A DNA stretch of 64,000 nt from Buttiauxella gaviniae (GCF_040786275.1 NZ_JBFMVT010000002.1:2046001-2110000); one strand, 5' to 3'; positions 12,514-23,950 are shown, counted from the stretch's first letter. Program-made: numbers and translations. The notes: generated from the letters alone by a model not told the origin.

Positions 12514-14058
12514 ATGGCCGAATCGCAACCGCTACCAGACGCCCCTTGCGGGGCGGAATATCTGCGAGCCGTGCTGCGCGCGCCGGTTTACGAAGTCGCG
12601 CAGGTCACGCCATTACAGAAGATGGAAAAGCTCTCTTCGCGTCTGGATAACGTCATTCTGGTGAAGCGTGAAGACCGACAGCCGGTGCACAGTTTCAAAC
12701 TGCGCGGCGCTTATTCGATGATTGCCGGGCTTAACAGCGAGCAAAAAGCCAGCGGTGTGATTACTGCTTCTGCGGGAAATCACGCGCAGGGCGTGGCACT
12801 TTCTTCCACACGCTTAGGCATCAAATCCTTGATCGTTATGCCGGTTACCACGGCTGATATCAAAGTGGATGCTGTGAGAGCCTTTGGGGGCGAAGTGCTG
12901 CTGCATGGCGCTAACTTCGACGAAGCCAAAGCGCGAGCAATCGAGCTTTCGCAGCAGCAGGGTTTCACCTACGTTCCCCCGTTCGACCATCCGGCAGTGA
13001 TTGCCGGGCAGGGTACGCTGGCGCTGGAGCTATTACAGCAAGATGCGCATATCGACCGAGTATTCGTGCCGGTTGGCGGCGGTGGTTTAGCGGCGGGCGT
13101 TGCGGTGCTTATCAAGCAACTGATGCCGCAAATTAAAGTGATTGCCGTTGAAGCGGAAGATTCAGCCTGCCTGAAAGCTGCGTTGGATGCAGGAAAACCC
13201 GTCGATTTGGCGCGTGTAGGTTTGTTCGCTGAAGGTGTGGCGGTTAAACGCATCGGCGATGAAACATTCCGTCTGTGCCAGGAATATCTCGACGACATCA
13301 TTACCGTGGATAGCGATGCGATTTGTGCGGCAATGAAAGATCTGTTCGAAGATGTGCGAGCGGTTGCGGAGCCATCAGGTGCGCTGGCGCTGGCGGGGAT
13401 GAAGAAATACATCCAGCAGCATCAGATCCGCGGCGAGCGTCTCGCGCATGTGCTTTCTGGCGCAAACGTAAACTTCCACGGCCTGCGTTATGTCTCTGAA
13501 CGCTGCGAGTTGGGCGAACAGCGTGAAGCGCTGCTGGCGGTTACCATTCCTGAGCAGAAAGGCAGCTTCCTGAAATTCTGCCAGGTACTTGGCGGACGCT
13601 CGGTTACGGAATTTAACTATCGTTATTCCAGTTCGTCAGAAGCCTGCATTTTCGTCGGTGTCCGGCTGACGCGCGGCGTTGAAGAGCGGCAGGAAATTAT
13701 CGCCCTGCTCAATGAAGGCGGCTACGGCGTTGTCGATCTGTCTGATGACGAGATGGCGAAACTGCATGTGCGTTACATGGTGGGCGGGCGCCCGTCGAAG
13801 CCACTACGCGAGCGGCTGTACAGTTTCGAATTCCCGGAATCTCCTGGTGCGCTGCTGAAATTCCTGCAAACGCTGGGCACACACTGGAATATTTCGCTGT
13901 TCCATTACCGCAGTCACGGCACGGATTATGGCCGCGTGCTGGCGGCATTTGAGCTGGGTGAAAATGAGCCGGATTTTGAAACCCGACTCAACGAGCTGGG
14001 CTACGACTGCCACGACGAGACAAATAATCCGGCGTTTCGTTTCTTCCTCGCAGGTTAG
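12514..14058 (+). CDS. ilvA: Threonine deaminase (biosynthetic)
   Basis: The 514-aa PLP enzyme converts threonine to 2-oxobutyrate, the committed step to isoleucine. The PLP lysine is K62 in HSFKLRGAY, with SAGNHAQG and the phosphate-binding glycine loop GGGGLAAG following. Two ACT-like regulatory domains after about residue 335 give isoleucine inhibition and valine activation in this family. Two ATGs occur in a row (12511, 12514). I take the second because MAESQPL aligns with E. coli MADSQPL. It is the last gene of the operon and overlaps the convergent ilvY by 4 bp. Confidence 0.96.
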   Translation: MAESQPLPDAPCGAEYLRAVLRAPVYEVAQVTPLQKMEKLSSRLDNVILVKREDRQPVHSFKLRGAYSMIAGLNSEQKASGVITASAGNHAQGVALSSTRLGIKSLIVMPVTTADIKVDAVRAFGGEVLLHGANFDEAKARAIELSQQQGFTYVPPFDHPAVIAGQGTLALELLQQDAHIDRVFVPVGGGGLAAGVAVLIKQLMPQIKVIAVEAEDSACLKAALDAGKPVDLARVGLFAEGVAVKRIGDETFRLCQEYLDDIITVDSDAICAAMKDLFEDVRAVAEPSGALALAGMKKYIQQHQIRGERLAHVLSGANVNFHGLRYVSERCELGEQREALLAVTIPEQKGSFLKFCQVLGGRSVTEFNYRYSSSSEACIFVGVRLTRGVEERQEIIALLNEGGYGVVDLSDDEMAKLHVRYMVGGRPSKPLRERLYSFEFPESPGALLKFLQTLGTHWNISLFHYRSHGTDYGRVLAAFELGENEPDFETRLNELGYDCHDETNNPAFRFFLAG

Positions 14059-14948
14059 TGACTGCCCGGCAGTAATTTCCAGAACGCATGTATGAGCGGC
14101 TCATTGAGCCGCTTTTTTTGTGCGCAAACGCCAAGTTCAAATGGGGCATCTTCATCGCTACGTTCCAGAATCTGCACGCGGTTACGCACCGGCTCAGGGC
14201 TATTTTCCAGTACGATTTCCGGAATCAGCGCCACGCCACAGCCCAGCGCCACCATTGACACCATCGCCTCATGCCCGGCGACCGTGGCATAAATAAACGG
14301 ATTGCTGACCTTTTTACTGCGGAACCACAATTCGATGCGGCGGCGTACCGGACCTTGATCCGGCAAAATAAACGGTACTTTTGCCCAGTCGGGATCGGGC
14401 TGATTCACTTGTAGGCGAACCGGGCACGCCAGCGCAGGGGCAATAAGCGCCACGGCTAAATTTTCCAGCATTGAAAAGGCGATACCCGGCGGCAACGTTT
14501 CAGGTTTACCGGCAATGGCCAAATCCGCTTCGTTTGCATCCACTTTTTCTACCGCGTCTGCCGCATCGCCCGTCGTCAGTTTTATTTCGACATTTGGATG
14601 TTCAGCACGGAATCTATCGAGAATGGGTGGTAAATGACTGTACGCGGCAGTGACGGAGCAAAAAAGATGTAACTCGCCGGACAGCGATGGCTCTTCTTGC
14701 CCAATGGTGTGGCGCATTTGCTGATACTGCAAAAGCGTGTGTTGGGCGAATTGTTTGAGCTGTTCCCCGGCGTCGGTCAACGTAACTGTGCGGTTGTCGC
14801 GTAAAAACAAAGGGTGACCCAGATCGTCTTCAAGCCGTTGAATTTGTCGGGAAAGCGTCGAAGGGCTGACGTGCATAGCCCGTGCGCTGCGCCCGAAATG
14901 GCGGCTTTCTGCAAGGTGGAGAAACGTTTTAAGATCGCGTAAATCCAT
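14055..14948 (-). CDS. ilvY: LysR-type activator of ilvC
   Basis: The product of about 297 aa matches E. coli IlvY. The N-terminal winged helix-turn-helix (MDLRDLKTFLHLAESRHFGR) is followed by a substrate-binding-like effector domain. In E. coli IlvY binds two operators in the ilvY-ilvC gap and activates ilvC when acetolactate or acetohydroxybutyrate is present. I start at MDLRDL (14948) to match E. coli; an ATG two codons upstream (14954) is equally possible. Its 3' end overlaps the ilvA stop by 4 bp in a convergent arrangement. Confidence 0.95.
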   Translation of the reverse strand: MDLRDLKTFLHLAESRHFGRSARAMHVSPSTLSRQIQRLEDDLGHPLFLRDNRTVTLTDAGEQLKQFAQHTLLQYQQMRHTIGQEEPSLSGELHLFCSVTAAYSHLPPILDRFRAEHPNVEIKLTTGDAADAVEKVDANEADLAIAGKPETLPPGIAFSMLENLAVALIAPALACPVRLQVNQPDPDWAKVPFILPDQGPVRRRIELWFRSKKVSNPFIYATVAGHEAMVSMVALGCGVALIPEIVLENSPEPVRNRVQILERSDEDAPFELGVCAQKKRLNEPLIHAFWKLLPGSH

Positions 14949-14970
14949 GGTCATCAGCTCTCGTTTTTAC

Positions 14971-15019
14971 GTTGCAAAAATTGCAACGTCACGTTGTTAA
15001 TATATCAATTTAAGCAACG
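14971..15019 (+). promoter_or_regulatory. IlvY operators and ilvC promoter region
   Basis: A perfect inverted repeat (GTTGCAA / TTGCAAC, 3-bp spacer) at 14971-14987 and a second, looser dyad with GTTG at 14993-14996 and CAAC at 15015-15018 fit the tandem IlvY operators O1 and O2. A -10 candidate TATAGT (15032-15037) has its -35 region inside the second operator. This agrees with LysR-type activation of ilvC and autorepression of ilvY. Confidence 0.75.
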
Positions 15020-15114
15020 CATTTCCTGTCATATAGTGAGTTCATTATCGCAAGCAAGACACGGCTGGCGAACCTAACAAAAGCACAACACGACAATTAC
15101 GGAGTACCACCACG

Positions 15115-16590
15115 ATGGCTAATTATTTCAATACTTTGAACTTGCGTCAGCAGTTGGCGCAACTGGGTAAATGTCGTTTCATGGGGCGTGCAGAATTCGC
15201 CGATGAAGCAAGCTACCTCAAAGGCAAAAAAGTCGTCATCGTCGGTTGTGGCGCACAGGGTCTGAACCAAGGCCTGAACATGCGTGATTCCGGTCTGGAC
15301 GTGGCTTATGCCTTGCGTTCAGAAGCTATCGCTGAGAAACGCGCTTCATGGCGTAAGGCGACAGAAAACGGTTTTAAAGTGGGGACTTACGAAGAGCTGA
15401 TCCCGCAGGCTGACCTGGTTGTTAACCTGACGCCAGACAAACAGCACTCCGCAGTGGTTAAAGCTGTACAGCCGATGATGAAAGACGGGGCGGCGCTGGG
15501 TTACTCCCACGGTTTTAACGTGGTTGAAGTTGGCGAACAAATTCGTAAAGACATCACTGTTGTGATGGTTGCGCCAAAATGCCCGGGTACTGAAGTTCGT
15601 GAAGAGTACAAACGTGGTTTCGGCGTGCCGACGCTGATTGCGGTTCACCCGGAAAACGATCCGAAAGGCGAAGGTATGGCCATCGCTAAAGCCTGGGCTG
15701 CGGCGACGGGCGGCCACCGTGCGGGTGTTCTGGAATCCTCTTTCGTGGCAGAAGTAAAATCTGACCTGATGGGCGAGCAAACGATTCTGTGCGGTATGTT
15801 GCAGGCCGGTTCTTTGCTGTGCTTCGATAAGCTGGTGGAAGAGGGTACTGACCCGGCATACGCAGAAAAACTGATTCAGTTCGGTTGGGAAACCATCACC
15901 GAAGCGCTGAAACAAGGCGGTATTACGCTGATGATGGACCGCTTGTCCAACCCAGCAAAAATCCGTGCTTATGCGCTGTCTGAACAACTGAAAACGATTA
16001 TGGCTCCGCTGTTCCAGAAACATATGGACGACATCATCTCCGGTGAATTCTCTTCCGGCATGATGGCTGACTGGGCAAACGACGATAAGAAACTGCTGAC
16101 CTGGCGTGAAGAGACCGGTAAAACCGCGTTCGAAACCGCTGCGCAGTTTGACGGCAAAATCTCTGAGCAGGAGTACTTCGATAAAGGTGTTCTGATGATC
16201 GCGATGGTGAAAGCGGGCGTTGAGCTGGCATTTGAAACCATGGTTGATGCGGGCATCATCGAAGAGTCTGCTTACTACGAATCACTGCACGAGCTGCCGC
16301 TGATTGCGAACACCATCGCACGTAAGCGCCTGTACGAAATGAATGTGGTTATCTCTGACACCGCGGAGTACGGTAACTACCTGTTCTCTTACGCAGCGGT
16401 TCCACTGCTGAAAGAGTTCATGACTACGCTGCAGGCAGGCGATCTGGGCAAAGAAATCCCGGCTGGCGCGGTGGATAACGCGCAACTGCGTGATGTTAAC
16501 GAAGCGATTCGTAACCACGAAATCGAAACCGTTGGCAAGAAACTGCGCGGCTATATGAAGGATATGAAGCGTATCGCTGTAGCGGGTTAA
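15115..16590 (+). CDS. ilvC: Ketol-acid reductoisomerase (class II)
   Basis: The 491-aa product is the long class II enzyme typical of enterobacteria, with the C-terminal knotted domain duplicated. It isomerises and reduces acetolactate or acetohydroxybutyrate with NADPH and Mg2+. The Rossmann nucleotide-binding motif is VGCGAQG at about 43-49. A GGAG ribosome-binding site lies upstream of the ATG. It is transcribed alone, divergent from ilvY, with the operators between, and followed by a REP-like element and a strong terminator. Confidence 0.97.
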   Translation: MANYFNTLNLRQQLAQLGKCRFMGRAEFADEASYLKGKKVVIVGCGAQGLNQGLNMRDSGLDVAYALRSEAIAEKRASWRKATENGFKVGTYEELIPQADLVVNLTPDKQHSAVVKAVQPMMKDGAALGYSHGFNVVEVGEQIRKDITVVMVAPKCPGTEVREEYKRGFGVPTLIAVHPENDPKGEGMAIAKAWAAATGGHRAGVLESSFVAEVKSDLMGEQTILCGMLQAGSLLCFDKLVEEGTDPAYAEKLIQFGWETITEALKQGGITLMMDRLSNPAKIRAYALSEQLKTIMAPLFQKHMDDIISGEFSSGMMADWANDDKKLLTWREETGKTAFETAAQFDGKISEQEYFDKGVLMIAMVKAGVELAFETMVDAGIIEESAYYESLHELPLIANTIARKRLYEMNVVISDTAEYGNYLFSYAAVPLLKEFMTTLQAGDLGKEIPAGAVDNAQLRDVNEAIRNHEIETVGKKLRGYMKDMKRIAVAG

Positions 16591-16598
16591 TCGATTTT

Positions 16599-16629
16599 AT
16601 CGGATGGCGCTAGCGCTTATCCGAGCTAT
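16599..16629. repeat. REP-like palindrome
   Basis: TCGGATGGCGCTAGCGCTTATCCGA is an imperfect palindrome of the REP/PU type, located between the ilvC stop and its terminator. A close relative forms part of the repeat pair at 50676-50760. Such elements often stabilise upstream mRNA. Confidence 0.65.
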
Positions 16630-16637
16630 AAACAAAA

Positions 16638-16672
16638 AAAGCCCGGTGCATTTAGCTACCGGGCTTTCTTTT
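16638..16672 (+). terminator. ilvC terminator
   Basis: A 10-bp stem AAAGCCCGGT / ACCGGGCTTT is followed by CTTTTTA. It lies between the convergent ilvC and ppiC genes. The A-rich left flank means it could also work for ppiC on the other strand. Confidence 0.9.
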
Positions 16673-16953
16673 TAGTTACGGTACAACACTTTAATCACGT
16701 GGTAGCCAAACTGCGTGTGCAGTGGGCCAACGGGCTCAAGCAGTGGGCAAGAGAACACCACTTTATCGAACGCCGGAACCATCTGGCCCTGACGGAATTC
16801 ACCTAAGTGACCGCCTTTTTTGCCTGATGGGCAGGTGGAGTGTTTTTTAGCCAGTTTCTCAAAGTCGCCGCCATTTTTCAGCTGTTCGAGAATTTCCTGA
16901 GCCAGTTTTTCTTCCTTAACAAGGATATGCAATGCTGCCGCTGTTTTTGCCAT
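16672..16953 (-). CDS. ppiC: Peptidyl-prolyl isomerase C (parvulin)
   Basis: The 93-aa product is a single parvulin domain, almost identical to E. coli PpiC ([20 protein letters not shown]). It catalyses cis-trans isomerisation of peptidyl-prolyl bonds in the cytoplasm and has no signal peptide. In-frame sequence extends upstream to 17025, but the ATG at 16953 matches the family start and length. The gene diverges from rep with an 83-bp gap. Confidence 0.95.
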   Translation of the reverse strand: MAKTAAALHILVKEEKLAQEILEQLKNGGDFEKLAKKHSTCPSGKKGGHLGEFRQGQMVPAFDKVVFSCPLLEPVGPLHTQFGYHVIKVLYRN

Positions 16954-17036
16954 GATAGTGCCTTGAGTCGTATGGATTACGCTCGCTATACTACCACGCT
17001 GTTTTTCTCCCCTCCCGACTTTCATTGAGTGACCTT

Positions 17037-19058
17037 ATGCGTTTAAACCCTGGCCAACAACAAGCCGTTGAATTTGTAACCGGACCCTGCCTGGTGCTGG
17101 CGGGCGCAGGCTCGGGCAAAACGCGTGTGATCACCAACAAAATGGCGTACTTGATTCGCGAATGCGGTTATCAGGCGAAACATATTGCTGCCGTGACGTT
17201 TACCAACAAAGCGGCGCGTGAAATGAAAGAGCGTGTGGCGCAAACGCTGGGGCGCAAAGAGGCGCGCGGTTTGCTGATCTCCACTTTCCATACCCTGGGG
17301 CTTGAGATCATCAAGCGTGAGTTTGCCGCGTTGGGGATGAAATCGAATTTCTCGTTGTTTGATGATACCGACCAGACCGCATTGCTCAAAGAGCTGACCG
17401 AAGGCTTGCTCGAAGATGATAAGACATTATTGCAACAACTGATCTCGACGATCTCAAACTGGAAAAACGATCTGATGACTCCGTCTCAAGCGGCAGCGCA
17501 GGCGAAAGGTGAACGCGATCGGATCTTTGCCCATTGCTACGGTCTGTACGATACCCATCTGAAATCCTGCAACGTGCTGGATTTTGACGATCTGATTTTG
17601 CTGCCGACGCTGCTTTTGCAACGTAATGAAGAAGTACGTGAGCGTTGGCAAAACCGCATTCGCTATTTGCTGGTGGATGAGTACCAGGATACCAACACTA
17701 GCCAGTACGAGCTGGTGAAATTGCTGGTGGGCGCGCGGGCTCGCTTTACTGTTGTGGGCGATGACGATCAGTCTATTTACTCCTGGCGCGGTGCAAGGCC
17801 ACAAAACCTCGTTTTGCTAAGCCAGGATTTCCCGGCACTTCAGGTAATCAAACTTGAGCAGAATTACCGCTCTTCGGGGCGCATTCTGAAAGCGGCGAAT
17901 ATTCTGATCGCCAATAACCCACACGTGTTTGAAAAACGCCTTTTTTCTGAGCTTGGATATGGCGCGGAGCTAAAAGTGGTGACGGCGAACAGTGAAGATC
18001 ATGAAGCTGAACGCGTCACAGGCGAGCTTATCGCCCATCACTTTATCAATAAGACCAACTACAAAGATTACGCCATTCTTTATCGAGGTAATCACCAGTC
18101 GCGGGTTTTCGAAAAGATGCTGATGCAGAACCGCATTCCGTATCGCATTTCTGGCGGCACATCGTTTTTCTCGCGCCCTGAAATCAAAGATCTGCTGGCC
18201 TATCTGCGGGTGCTGACTAACCCGGATGACGACAGTGCCTTCATGCGAATTGTGAATACGCCGAAACGCGAAATCGGCCCGGTGACCATGCAAAAGCTGG
18301 GAACCTGGGCGACGCAGCGCAATAAAGGTTTGTTCGGCGCAAGTTTTGATATGGGCCTGAGCCAGACGCTGAATGGTCGTGGTCTTGAGTCGTTACAGCG
18401 TTTTACTCACTGGCTTCGTGATGTTGCGACTTTGGCCGAACGCGAACCGATTGCTGCGGTGCGGGATTTGATTCACGGCATTGACTATGAAAGCTGGTTA
18501 TACGAAACCTCGCCCAGCCAGAAAGCGGCCGAAATGCGCATGAAGAACGTTAACCTGCTCTTTAGCTGGATGACGGAGATGCTGGAAGGCTCCGAAATGG
18601 AAGAGCCTATGACGCTCACTCAGGTCGTCACGCGTTTTACGCTGCGCGATATGATGGAGCGGGGTGAAAGCGATGAAGATACCGATCAGGTTCAATTGAT
18701 GACGCTTCACGCCTCGAAAGGTCTGGAATTTCCCTATGTCTTTTTAGTGGGAATGGAAGAGGGGCTTCTGCCGCATCAGAGTAGTATCGACGAAGATAAT
18801 ATCGAGGAAGAGCGCCGCCTGGCGTATGTGGGAATTACCCGCGCACAGAAAGAACTGACCTTTACACTTTGCAAAGAGCGCCGACAGTATGGCGAGCTTA
18901 TTCGTCCGGAACCGAGCCGTTTCTTACTTGAATTGCCGCAAGATGATTTGCAGTGGGAGACTGAGCGTAAAGTGGTTTCCGCTGAAGAGCGTATGACAAA
19001 AGGGCAGAGTAATGTTGCCAACATCCGTGAAATGCTGGCAAAAGCGCGTAAAAGCTGA
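17037..19058 (+). CDS. rep: ATP-dependent DNA helicase Rep
   Basis: The 673-aa product has the exact length of E. coli Rep. This superfamily 1A helicase moves 3' to 5', works with the replisome through DnaB and clears proteins ahead of forks. Walker A is GAGSGKT at 23-29; the Walker B motif DEYQD is at 214-218; [12 protein letters not shown] and the C-terminal motif [14 protein letters not shown] are intact. I use the ATG at 17037 ([11 protein letters not shown]) rather than an in-frame TTG four codons upstream. The start region has only a weak ribosome-binding site. Confidence 0.96.
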   Translation: MRLNPGQQQAVEFVTGPCLVLAGAGSGKTRVITNKMAYLIRECGYQAKHIAAVTFTNKAAREMKERVAQTLGRKEARGLLISTFHTLGLEIIKREFAALGMKSNFSLFDDTDQTALLKELTEGLLEDDKTLLQQLISTISNWKNDLMTPSQAAAQAKGERDRIFAHCYGLYDTHLKSCNVLDFDDLILLPTLLLQRNEEVRERWQNRIRYLLVDEYQDTNTSQYELVKLLVGARARFTVVGDDDQSIYSWRGARPQNLVLLSQDFPALQVIKLEQNYRSSGRILKAANILIANNPHVFEKRLFSELGYGAELKVVTANSEDHEAERVTGELIAHHFINKTNYKDYAILYRGNHQSRVFEKMLMQNRIPYRISGGTSFFSRPEIKDLLAYLRVLTNPDDDSAFMRIVNTPKREIGPVTMQKLGTWATQRNKGLFGASFDMGLSQTLNGRGLESLQRFTHWLRDVATLAEREPIAAVRDLIHGIDYESWLYETSPSQKAAEMRMKNVNLLFSWMTEMLEGSEMEEPMTLTQVVTRFTLRDMMERGESDEDTDQVQLMTLHASKGLEFPYVFLVGMEEGLLPHQSSIDEDNIEEERRLAYVGITRAQKELTFTLCKERRQYGELIRPEPSRFLLELPQDDLQWETERKVVSAEERMTKGQSNVANIREMLAKARKS

Positions 19059-19059
19059 G

Positions 19060-20544
19060 TTATTGAACGGACAAAGGCCAGTGGACATAACTTTGCCACA
19101 GCCTTTCTTGTTCAAGCACTTCAGCCCCGAGAGGATGGCACTCCAGCCACTTCTCTGGCAGCGCAAGAATCAGGGTTTCGCTTTCCGCTTTCAGCGTAAT
19201 TTGCGGCAGGATGTCATCCCGGCGGCGGCTAGCGAAGATAATCGCCAGTCGTAGCAGGCGACAAATATGTTCTGCAATGCGCGGAGGGAGGGCATTTTGC
19301 TGATGCAGCGATGACAAATCGACAGGGTTAGTCTGATTGAGCATTAACGTCGCCAGCAGTTTTTTCTGCGCTGGCGTATAGCCTGGAAGATCAAGATTTT
19401 TCACCAGATAGGCGGCATGCTGTGGCGCCTGTTTGAAATCCACACTTAGGCCAATCTCATGAAGCAACGCTGCACTATTGAGCATTTCGATGCTGAGTGG
19501 CGTCAAGTTCCATGCATTTGTAACCTGGCTGGCAAATGCCTGAGCTAACTGCCCAACGCGTTCGGCCTGACCGGTATCCACCATAAAACGACGCTGGATA
19601 TTGCGAACCGTGCGGCTTCTGATTTCCTGGTTAACGGACAAATGAAGCATGCCGTAGACCAACCCTTCACGCAGCGCACCGCCTGCAAGCGTCATGCAAT
19701 TAATTGATAACTCTTCGAATATCGCAATTAAAATAGCGAGGCCGCTCGGGAAGACCAGCGCTCTTTCAAGCGTTAGACCTTCAATTTCCAGCTCTTCAAG
19801 ACGACCACACTGAATCGCTCTTTGCTTCAACTGCTGAAGTTTGGCAAGGGTAATGTGCTCATCCATCCCTTGCGCCATCATGATTTCTTGTAATGCTTGT
19901 ACGGTGCCTGACGCGCCGACACACACTTTCCAGCCATGATGTTTTAAACGATCGCAAACCGGTTTAAGAACCTCTTTTGCAGCGGCTTCAGCCGCATCAA
20001 AGTTTTCTTTCGCTAAGTTTCGGTCAGCGAAAAAACGCTCAAGCCAGGTCACGCAGCCCATCGATAAACTAAACAGAGCGGTGGTTTGCGCCCCCGTTCC
20101 GGTGACCAGTTCTGTGCTGGCACCGCCGATATCAACGACTAAACGCTGATCGGCCCCGCCCGTCGTGTGAGCTACGCCCTGATAAATCAGGCGAGCTTCT
20201 TCTTCACCGTGGATAATTTGCACCGGGCAGCCGAGAATCTTTTCAGCTTGCTGAATAAATTCATGGGCATTGGTAGCCAGACGGAGTGTCGCTGTTGCGA
20301 CAACACGAATTTGAGCTTGAGGAATATCCTGGAGACGTTCAGCAAATAGGCGCAGGCATTGCCACCCGCGCTCCATCGCTTCACGTGAAAGCGAATTATC
20401 TTTGCTTAAACCAGCGGCAAGACGGACTTTCCGCTTTATTCGGGCAACGGTTTGTATGCTCCCTGCCACCTCACGTACAACCAACATATGAAAGCTATTA
20501 GAGCCTAAATCAATTGCAGCATACAGTGAGGTGGAGCTGAGCAT
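19060..20544 (-). CDS. gppA: pppGpp 5'-phosphohydrolase / exopolyphosphatase
   Basis: The 494-aa product equals E. coli GppA in length. The N-terminal half is a Ppx/GppA ASKHA-fold ATPase-like domain with the phosphate motif [11 protein letters not shown] near residues 10-20 and DIGGASTE. The C-terminal part is an HD-like helical domain. It converts pppGpp to ppGpp in the stringent response and can shorten polyphosphate. The gene follows rhlB by only 6 nt, so the two are probably co-transcribed, and it converges on rep with one base between stops. Confidence 0.95.
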   Translation of the reverse strand: MLSSTSLYAAIDLGSNSFHMLVVREVAGSIQTVARIKRKVRLAAGLSKDNSLSREAMERGWQCLRLFAERLQDIPQAQIRVVATATLRLATNAHEFIQQAEKILGCPVQIIHGEEEARLIYQGVAHTTGGADQRLVVDIGGASTELVTGTGAQTTALFSLSMGCVTWLERFFADRNLAKENFDAAEAAAKEVLKPVCDRLKHHGWKVCVGASGTVQALQEIMMAQGMDEHITLAKLQQLKQRAIQCGRLEELEIEGLTLERALVFPSGLAILIAIFEELSINCMTLAGGALREGLVYGMLHLSVNQEIRSRTVRNIQRRFMVDTGQAERVGQLAQAFASQVTNAWNLTPLSIEMLNSAALLHEIGLSVDFKQAPQHAAYLVKNLDLPGYTPAQKKLLATLMLNQTNPVDLSSLHQQNALPPRIAEHICRLLRLAIIFASRRRDDILPQITLKAESETLILALPEKWLECHPLGAEVLEQERLWQSYVHWPLSVQ

Positions 20545-20550
20545 AAATTT

Positions 20551-21822
20551 TTAACCTGTGCGACGACGATTGCCACGGGGAGCGCCACCATTACGGCGAG
20601 GACCGTTACCCGGACGGGAACGTGTCAGACGCTTCGGTGGAGGAAGTTCGCTTAACAGTGCTTCGGTTTTATACTTGCTGACTGGAATTGAGTGACCAAT
20701 GTAGGTCTCAATGGCAGACAGGTTTAACGCATAATCTTCACAGGCAAGACTAATAGAATGGCCACTTTCACCCGCACGGCCGGTACGGCCAATACGGTGA
20801 ACGTAGTCTTCGCAGTCATCCGGAAGATCGTAGTTGAACACGTGCGTGACAAGCGGGATATGTAAACCGCGAGCCGCAACGTCGGTCGCAACCAGAATAT
20901 CGAGATCGCCACGGGTGAATTCATCAAGAATGCGCAGGCGCTTCTTCTGAGCAACATCACCTGTTAACAGGCCGACACGATGCCCATCTGCTGCGAGGTG
21001 ACCCCAGATATCTTCACAACGGTGTTTTGTGTTCGCAAAGATAATTGCGCGGTCTGGCCACTCTTCTTCGATAAGCGTCTGCAACAGGCGCATTTTCTCT
21101 TCGTTGGAAGGGTAGAACAGCTCTTCTTTGATGCGATGACCGGTTTTTTGTTCCGGCTCGACTTCCACGTATTCCGCGTTGTTCATCTGTTCGAACGCCA
21201 GTTCACGCACACGGTAAGATAATGTGGCGGAAAAGAGCATGTTGAGACGTTGAGTAACAGGCGGCATACGGCGGAACAGCCAGCGAATATCTTTAATAAA
21301 GCCCAAATCGTACATACGATCGGCTTCATCCAAAACCACAACCTGAATTGCGCCTAAGTTAATGTGGTTTTGCTTAGCATAATCAATCAAACGGCCGGTC
21401 GTGCCGATAAGAATATCAACACCGCTTTCCAGCACTTTAAGCTGTTTGTCGTAGCCATCGCCACCGTAGGCAAGGCCGAGTTTGAGGCCAGTCGATTGTG
21501 CAAGTGGCTCTGCGTCAGAGTGAATTTGGACAGCCAGTTCACGAGTCGGTGCCATAATTAAAGCACGCGGCTGGTTCACCTGACGGTTCTCTGGAACCGG
21601 GTGAGAGAGTAAATAATGGAACGTTGACGTTAAAAACGCCATCGTTTTGCCAGTACCGGTTTGCGCCTGCCCTGCAACGTCACGATTCGCTAGTGTCAGC
21701 GGTAGTGCCAGAGCCTGAATAGGGGTGCAGTTATGAAACCCTTTATTTTCAAGGGCTTCAATCACCTTAGGGTGCAGGGCGAAGTCGGAAAACTTCTGTT
21801 CGGTCAAATGTGTTTTGCTCAT
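20551..21822 (-). CDS. rhlB: DEAD-box RNA helicase RhlB
   Basis: The 423-aa product is the RNA-degradosome helicase. It unwinds structured RNA for polynucleotide phosphorylase and binds RNase E. The Q-motif region is near 15-40, Walker A AQTGTGKT at 53-60, DEAD at 165-168, SAT in FSATLS and HRIGRTGR in the second RecA-like domain. The tail is rich in Arg and Gly, as in E. coli. It is divergent from trxA; the 131-bp gap holds both promoters. Confidence 0.96.
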   Translation of the reverse strand: MSKTHLTEQKFSDFALHPKVIEALENKGFHNCTPIQALALPLTLANRDVAGQAQTGTGKTMAFLTSTFHYLLSHPVPENRQVNQPRALIMAPTRELAVQIHSDAEPLAQSTGLKLGLAYGGDGYDKQLKVLESGVDILIGTTGRLIDYAKQNHINLGAIQVVVLDEADRMYDLGFIKDIRWLFRRMPPVTQRLNMLFSATLSYRVRELAFEQMNNAEYVEVEPEQKTGHRIKEELFYPSNEEKMRLLQTLIEEEWPDRAIIFANTKHRCEDIWGHLAADGHRVGLLTGDVAQKKRLRILDEFTRGDLDILVATDVAARGLHIPLVTHVFNYDLPDDCEDYVHRIGRTGRAGESGHSISLACEDYALNLSAIETYIGHSIPVSKYKTEALLSELPPPKRLTRSRPGNGPRRNGGAPRGNRRRTG

Positions 21823-21953
21823 AGTGTGGTAGAATATCAGTTTACTATTGCTTTACGAAAGCACATCCGTTGAAATAAACGGGGTGAAATAAAGTCACCC
21901 TGAGTTGGTTAATGCTACACCAACAAGGTAGACATAATCCTGCGGAGTAGAAC

Positions 21954-22283
21954 ATGAGCGATAAAATTATTCACCTGACTGACGACAGTTTCGACACGGA
22001 CGTACTAAAAGCTGATGGGTTGATTCTGGTTGATTTCTGGGCAGAGTGGTGTGGTCCATGCAAGATGATCGCCCCGATTCTTGATGAAATCGCTGATGAA
22101 TATCAGGGCAATCTGACCGTTGCTAAACTGAACATCGATCAGAACCCGGGCACGGCGCCAAAATATGGTATCCGTGGTATCCCAACTCTGTTGCTGTTTA
22201 AGAACGGTGAAGTGGCTGCGACCAAAGTGGGTGCGCTGTCTAAAGGCCAGTTAAAAGAGTTCCTCGACGCTAATCTGGCATAA
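21954..22283 (+). CDS. trxA: Thioredoxin 1
   Basis: The 109-aa product is nearly identical to E. coli thioredoxin. The redox-active pair is C33 and C36 in WCGPCK, and the cis-proline loop is in [11 protein letters not shown]. It reduces disulfides in ribonucleotide reductase, PAPS reductase, methionine sulfoxide reductase and others. A GCGGAGT ribosome-binding site precedes the ATG. Order and spacing upstream of rho match E. coli. Confidence 0.98.
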   Translation: MSDKIIHLTDDSFDTDVLKADGLILVDFWAEWCGPCKMIAPILDEIADEYQGNLTVAKLNIDQNPGTAPKYGIRGIPTLLLFKNGEVAATKVGALSKGQLKEFLDANLA

Positions 22284-22641
22284 TGGAATCTCAGCCGGTG
22301 CGTGCGGGCTCGCAATTTTTTGTGAGCTGCTGGACGCCCGGCGTCAGTCATGCTAAGTTACTTTTACTGCATTTTTGAACTTGTCTTGTAGTTTGATTCT
22401 TTGTACTACCCAATGCTTCCAGTTAACTTTCACTAAGACGCTGTTTTACAGTGAACATACGGTCGCATAATCGATTTCGGGCGTATCACCCATTCCGTCG
22501 TGTCGTTTCAGTTCTGCGTTTTTCCTATGACCAGGCAGCGATAAGACATGTGGTGGTGGCCATTAAACAGGCATGGATGATCCTGCCATACCATTCACGA
22601 TACATGTTCGAGATTTACCCCGAGTTTAAGAACCCACCATT
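22284..22641 (+). promoter_or_regulatory. trxA-rho gap: rho leader, rhoL frame not preserved
   Basis: This 358-bp region is the rho leader. A possible promoter is TTGTCT (22381-22386), a 17-bp spacer and TACTAC (22404-22409). The stretch near 22497-22540 resembles the E. coli rho leader DNA (TGTCGTTTCAGTTCTGCG), where a 33-codon peptide rhoL is annotated. In the rhoL frame, however, there is a TAA upstream without a following ATG, and a one-base loss just after the conserved part leads to TGA. A GTG-started frame of 64 codons (22451-22645) overlaps the rho ATG but lacks a ribosome-binding site, and I do not call it a gene. Rho autoregulates by attenuation in such leaders. Confidence 0.5.
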
Positions 22642-23901
22642 ATGAATCTTACCGAATTAAAGAATACGCCGGTTTCTGAGCTGATTACTCTCGGCGAAAA
22701 TATGGGGCTGGAAAACCAAGCCCGTATGCGCAAGCAGGACATTATTTTCTCCATCCTGAAGCAACATGCGAAGAGTGGCGAAGATATCTTTGGTGACGGT
22801 GTACTGGAGATATTGCAAGACGGATTTGGTTTCCTCCGCTCTGCAGACAGCTCCTACCTCGCCGGTCCTGATGACATCTACGTTTCTCCCAGCCAAATCC
22901 GCCGTTTCAACCTCCGCACAGGGGATACCATCTCCGGTAAGATTCGCCCGCCGAAAGAAGGTGAACGTTACTTTGCACTGTTGAAAGTTAACGAAGTCAA
23001 CTACGACAAACCGGAAAACGCGCGTAGCAAAATCCTGTTCGAAAACTTAACCCCGCTGCATGCTAACTCTCGTTTACGCATGGAACGTGGTAACGGTTCT
23101 ACCGAAGACTTAACGGCTCGTGTACTGGATCTGGCATCGCCAATCGGTCGTGGCCAGCGTGGGCTGATTGTGGCACCGCCGAAAGCCGGTAAAACCATGC
23201 TGCTGCAAAACATCGCGCAAAGCATCGCCTACAATCACCCGGATTGCGTGCTGATGGTTCTGCTTATCGACGAACGTCCTGAAGAAGTGACCGAGATGCA
23301 ACGTCTGGTTAAAGGTGAAGTTGTTGCTTCTACCTTTGATGAGCCAGCATCTCGTCACGTTCAGGTTGCTGAAATGGTTATCGAGAAAGCTAAGCGCCTG
23401 GTTGAGCATAAGAAAGACGTTATTATTCTTCTCGACTCCATCACCCGTCTGGCTCGTGCTTACAACACCGTTGTACCGGCATCCGGTAAAGTATTGACCG
23501 GTGGTGTGGATGCAAACGCCCTACATCGTCCAAAACGCTTCTTCGGTGCGGCTCGTAACGTTGAAGAGGGTGGTAGCTTGACTATCATCGCAACGGCTCT
23601 GGTTGATACCGGTTCTAAAATGGATGAAGTTATCTACGAAGAATTTAAAGGTACCGGCAACATGGAATTGCATCTGGCGCGTAAAATCGCTGAGAAACGC
23701 GTATTCCCTGCCATCGACTATAATCGTTCCGGTACGCGTAAAGAAGAGCTGCTTACGACTCAGGAAGAGCTACAGAAAATGTGGATCCTGCGTAAAATCA
23801 TCCACCCAATGGGTGAGATTGATGCGATGGAATTCCTCATCAACAAACTGGCGATGACGAAAACCAACGAAGACTTCTTCGATATGATGAAGCGCTCGTA
23901 A
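22642..23901 (+). CDS. rho: Transcription termination factor Rho
   Basis: The 419-aa product has the same length as E. coli Rho and near-identical sequence. The N-terminal RNA-binding cold-shock fold includes GFGFLR near 62-67. The RecA-type ATPase motor has Walker A APPKAGKT around 178-185, and the Q-loop and R-loop follow. The hexamer loads on C-rich untranslated RNA and terminates transcription. The leader upstream is long enough for autogenous control. A strong intrinsic terminator follows. Confidence 0.98.
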   Translation: MNLTELKNTPVSELITLGENMGLENQARMRKQDIIFSILKQHAKSGEDIFGDGVLEILQDGFGFLRSADSSYLAGPDDIYVSPSQIRRFNLRTGDTISGKIRPPKEGERYFALLKVNEVNYDKPENARSKILFENLTPLHANSRLRMERGNGSTEDLTARVLDLASPIGRGQRGLIVAPPKAGKTMLLQNIAQSIAYNHPDCVLMVLLIDERPEEVTEMQRLVKGEVVASTFDEPASRHVQVAEMVIEKAKRLVEHKKDVIILLDSITRLARAYNTVVPASGKVLTGGVDANALHRPKRFFGAARNVEEGGSLTIIATALVDTGSKMDEVIYEEFKGTGNMELHLARKIAEKRVFPAIDYNRSGTRKEELLTTQEELQKMWILRKIIHPMGEIDAMEFLINKLAMTKTNEDFFDMMKRS

Positions 23902-23918
23902 GCAACAAAAACTCGGGG

Positions 23919-23950
23919 AACGCCACGCTTAGACGTGGCGTTTTTCTTTT
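23919..23950 (+). terminator. rho terminator
   Basis: A 9-bp stem AACGCCACG / CGTGGCGTT with a 6-nt loop is followed by a T-rich tract, 17 bp after the rho stop. It separates rho from the ECA cluster. Confidence 0.93.

Noticed and set aside
22451-22645. GTG-started 64-codon frame ending on the rho start
   Set aside because: There is no ribosome-binding site and no recognised family. It is in a different frame from the known rhoL peptide.
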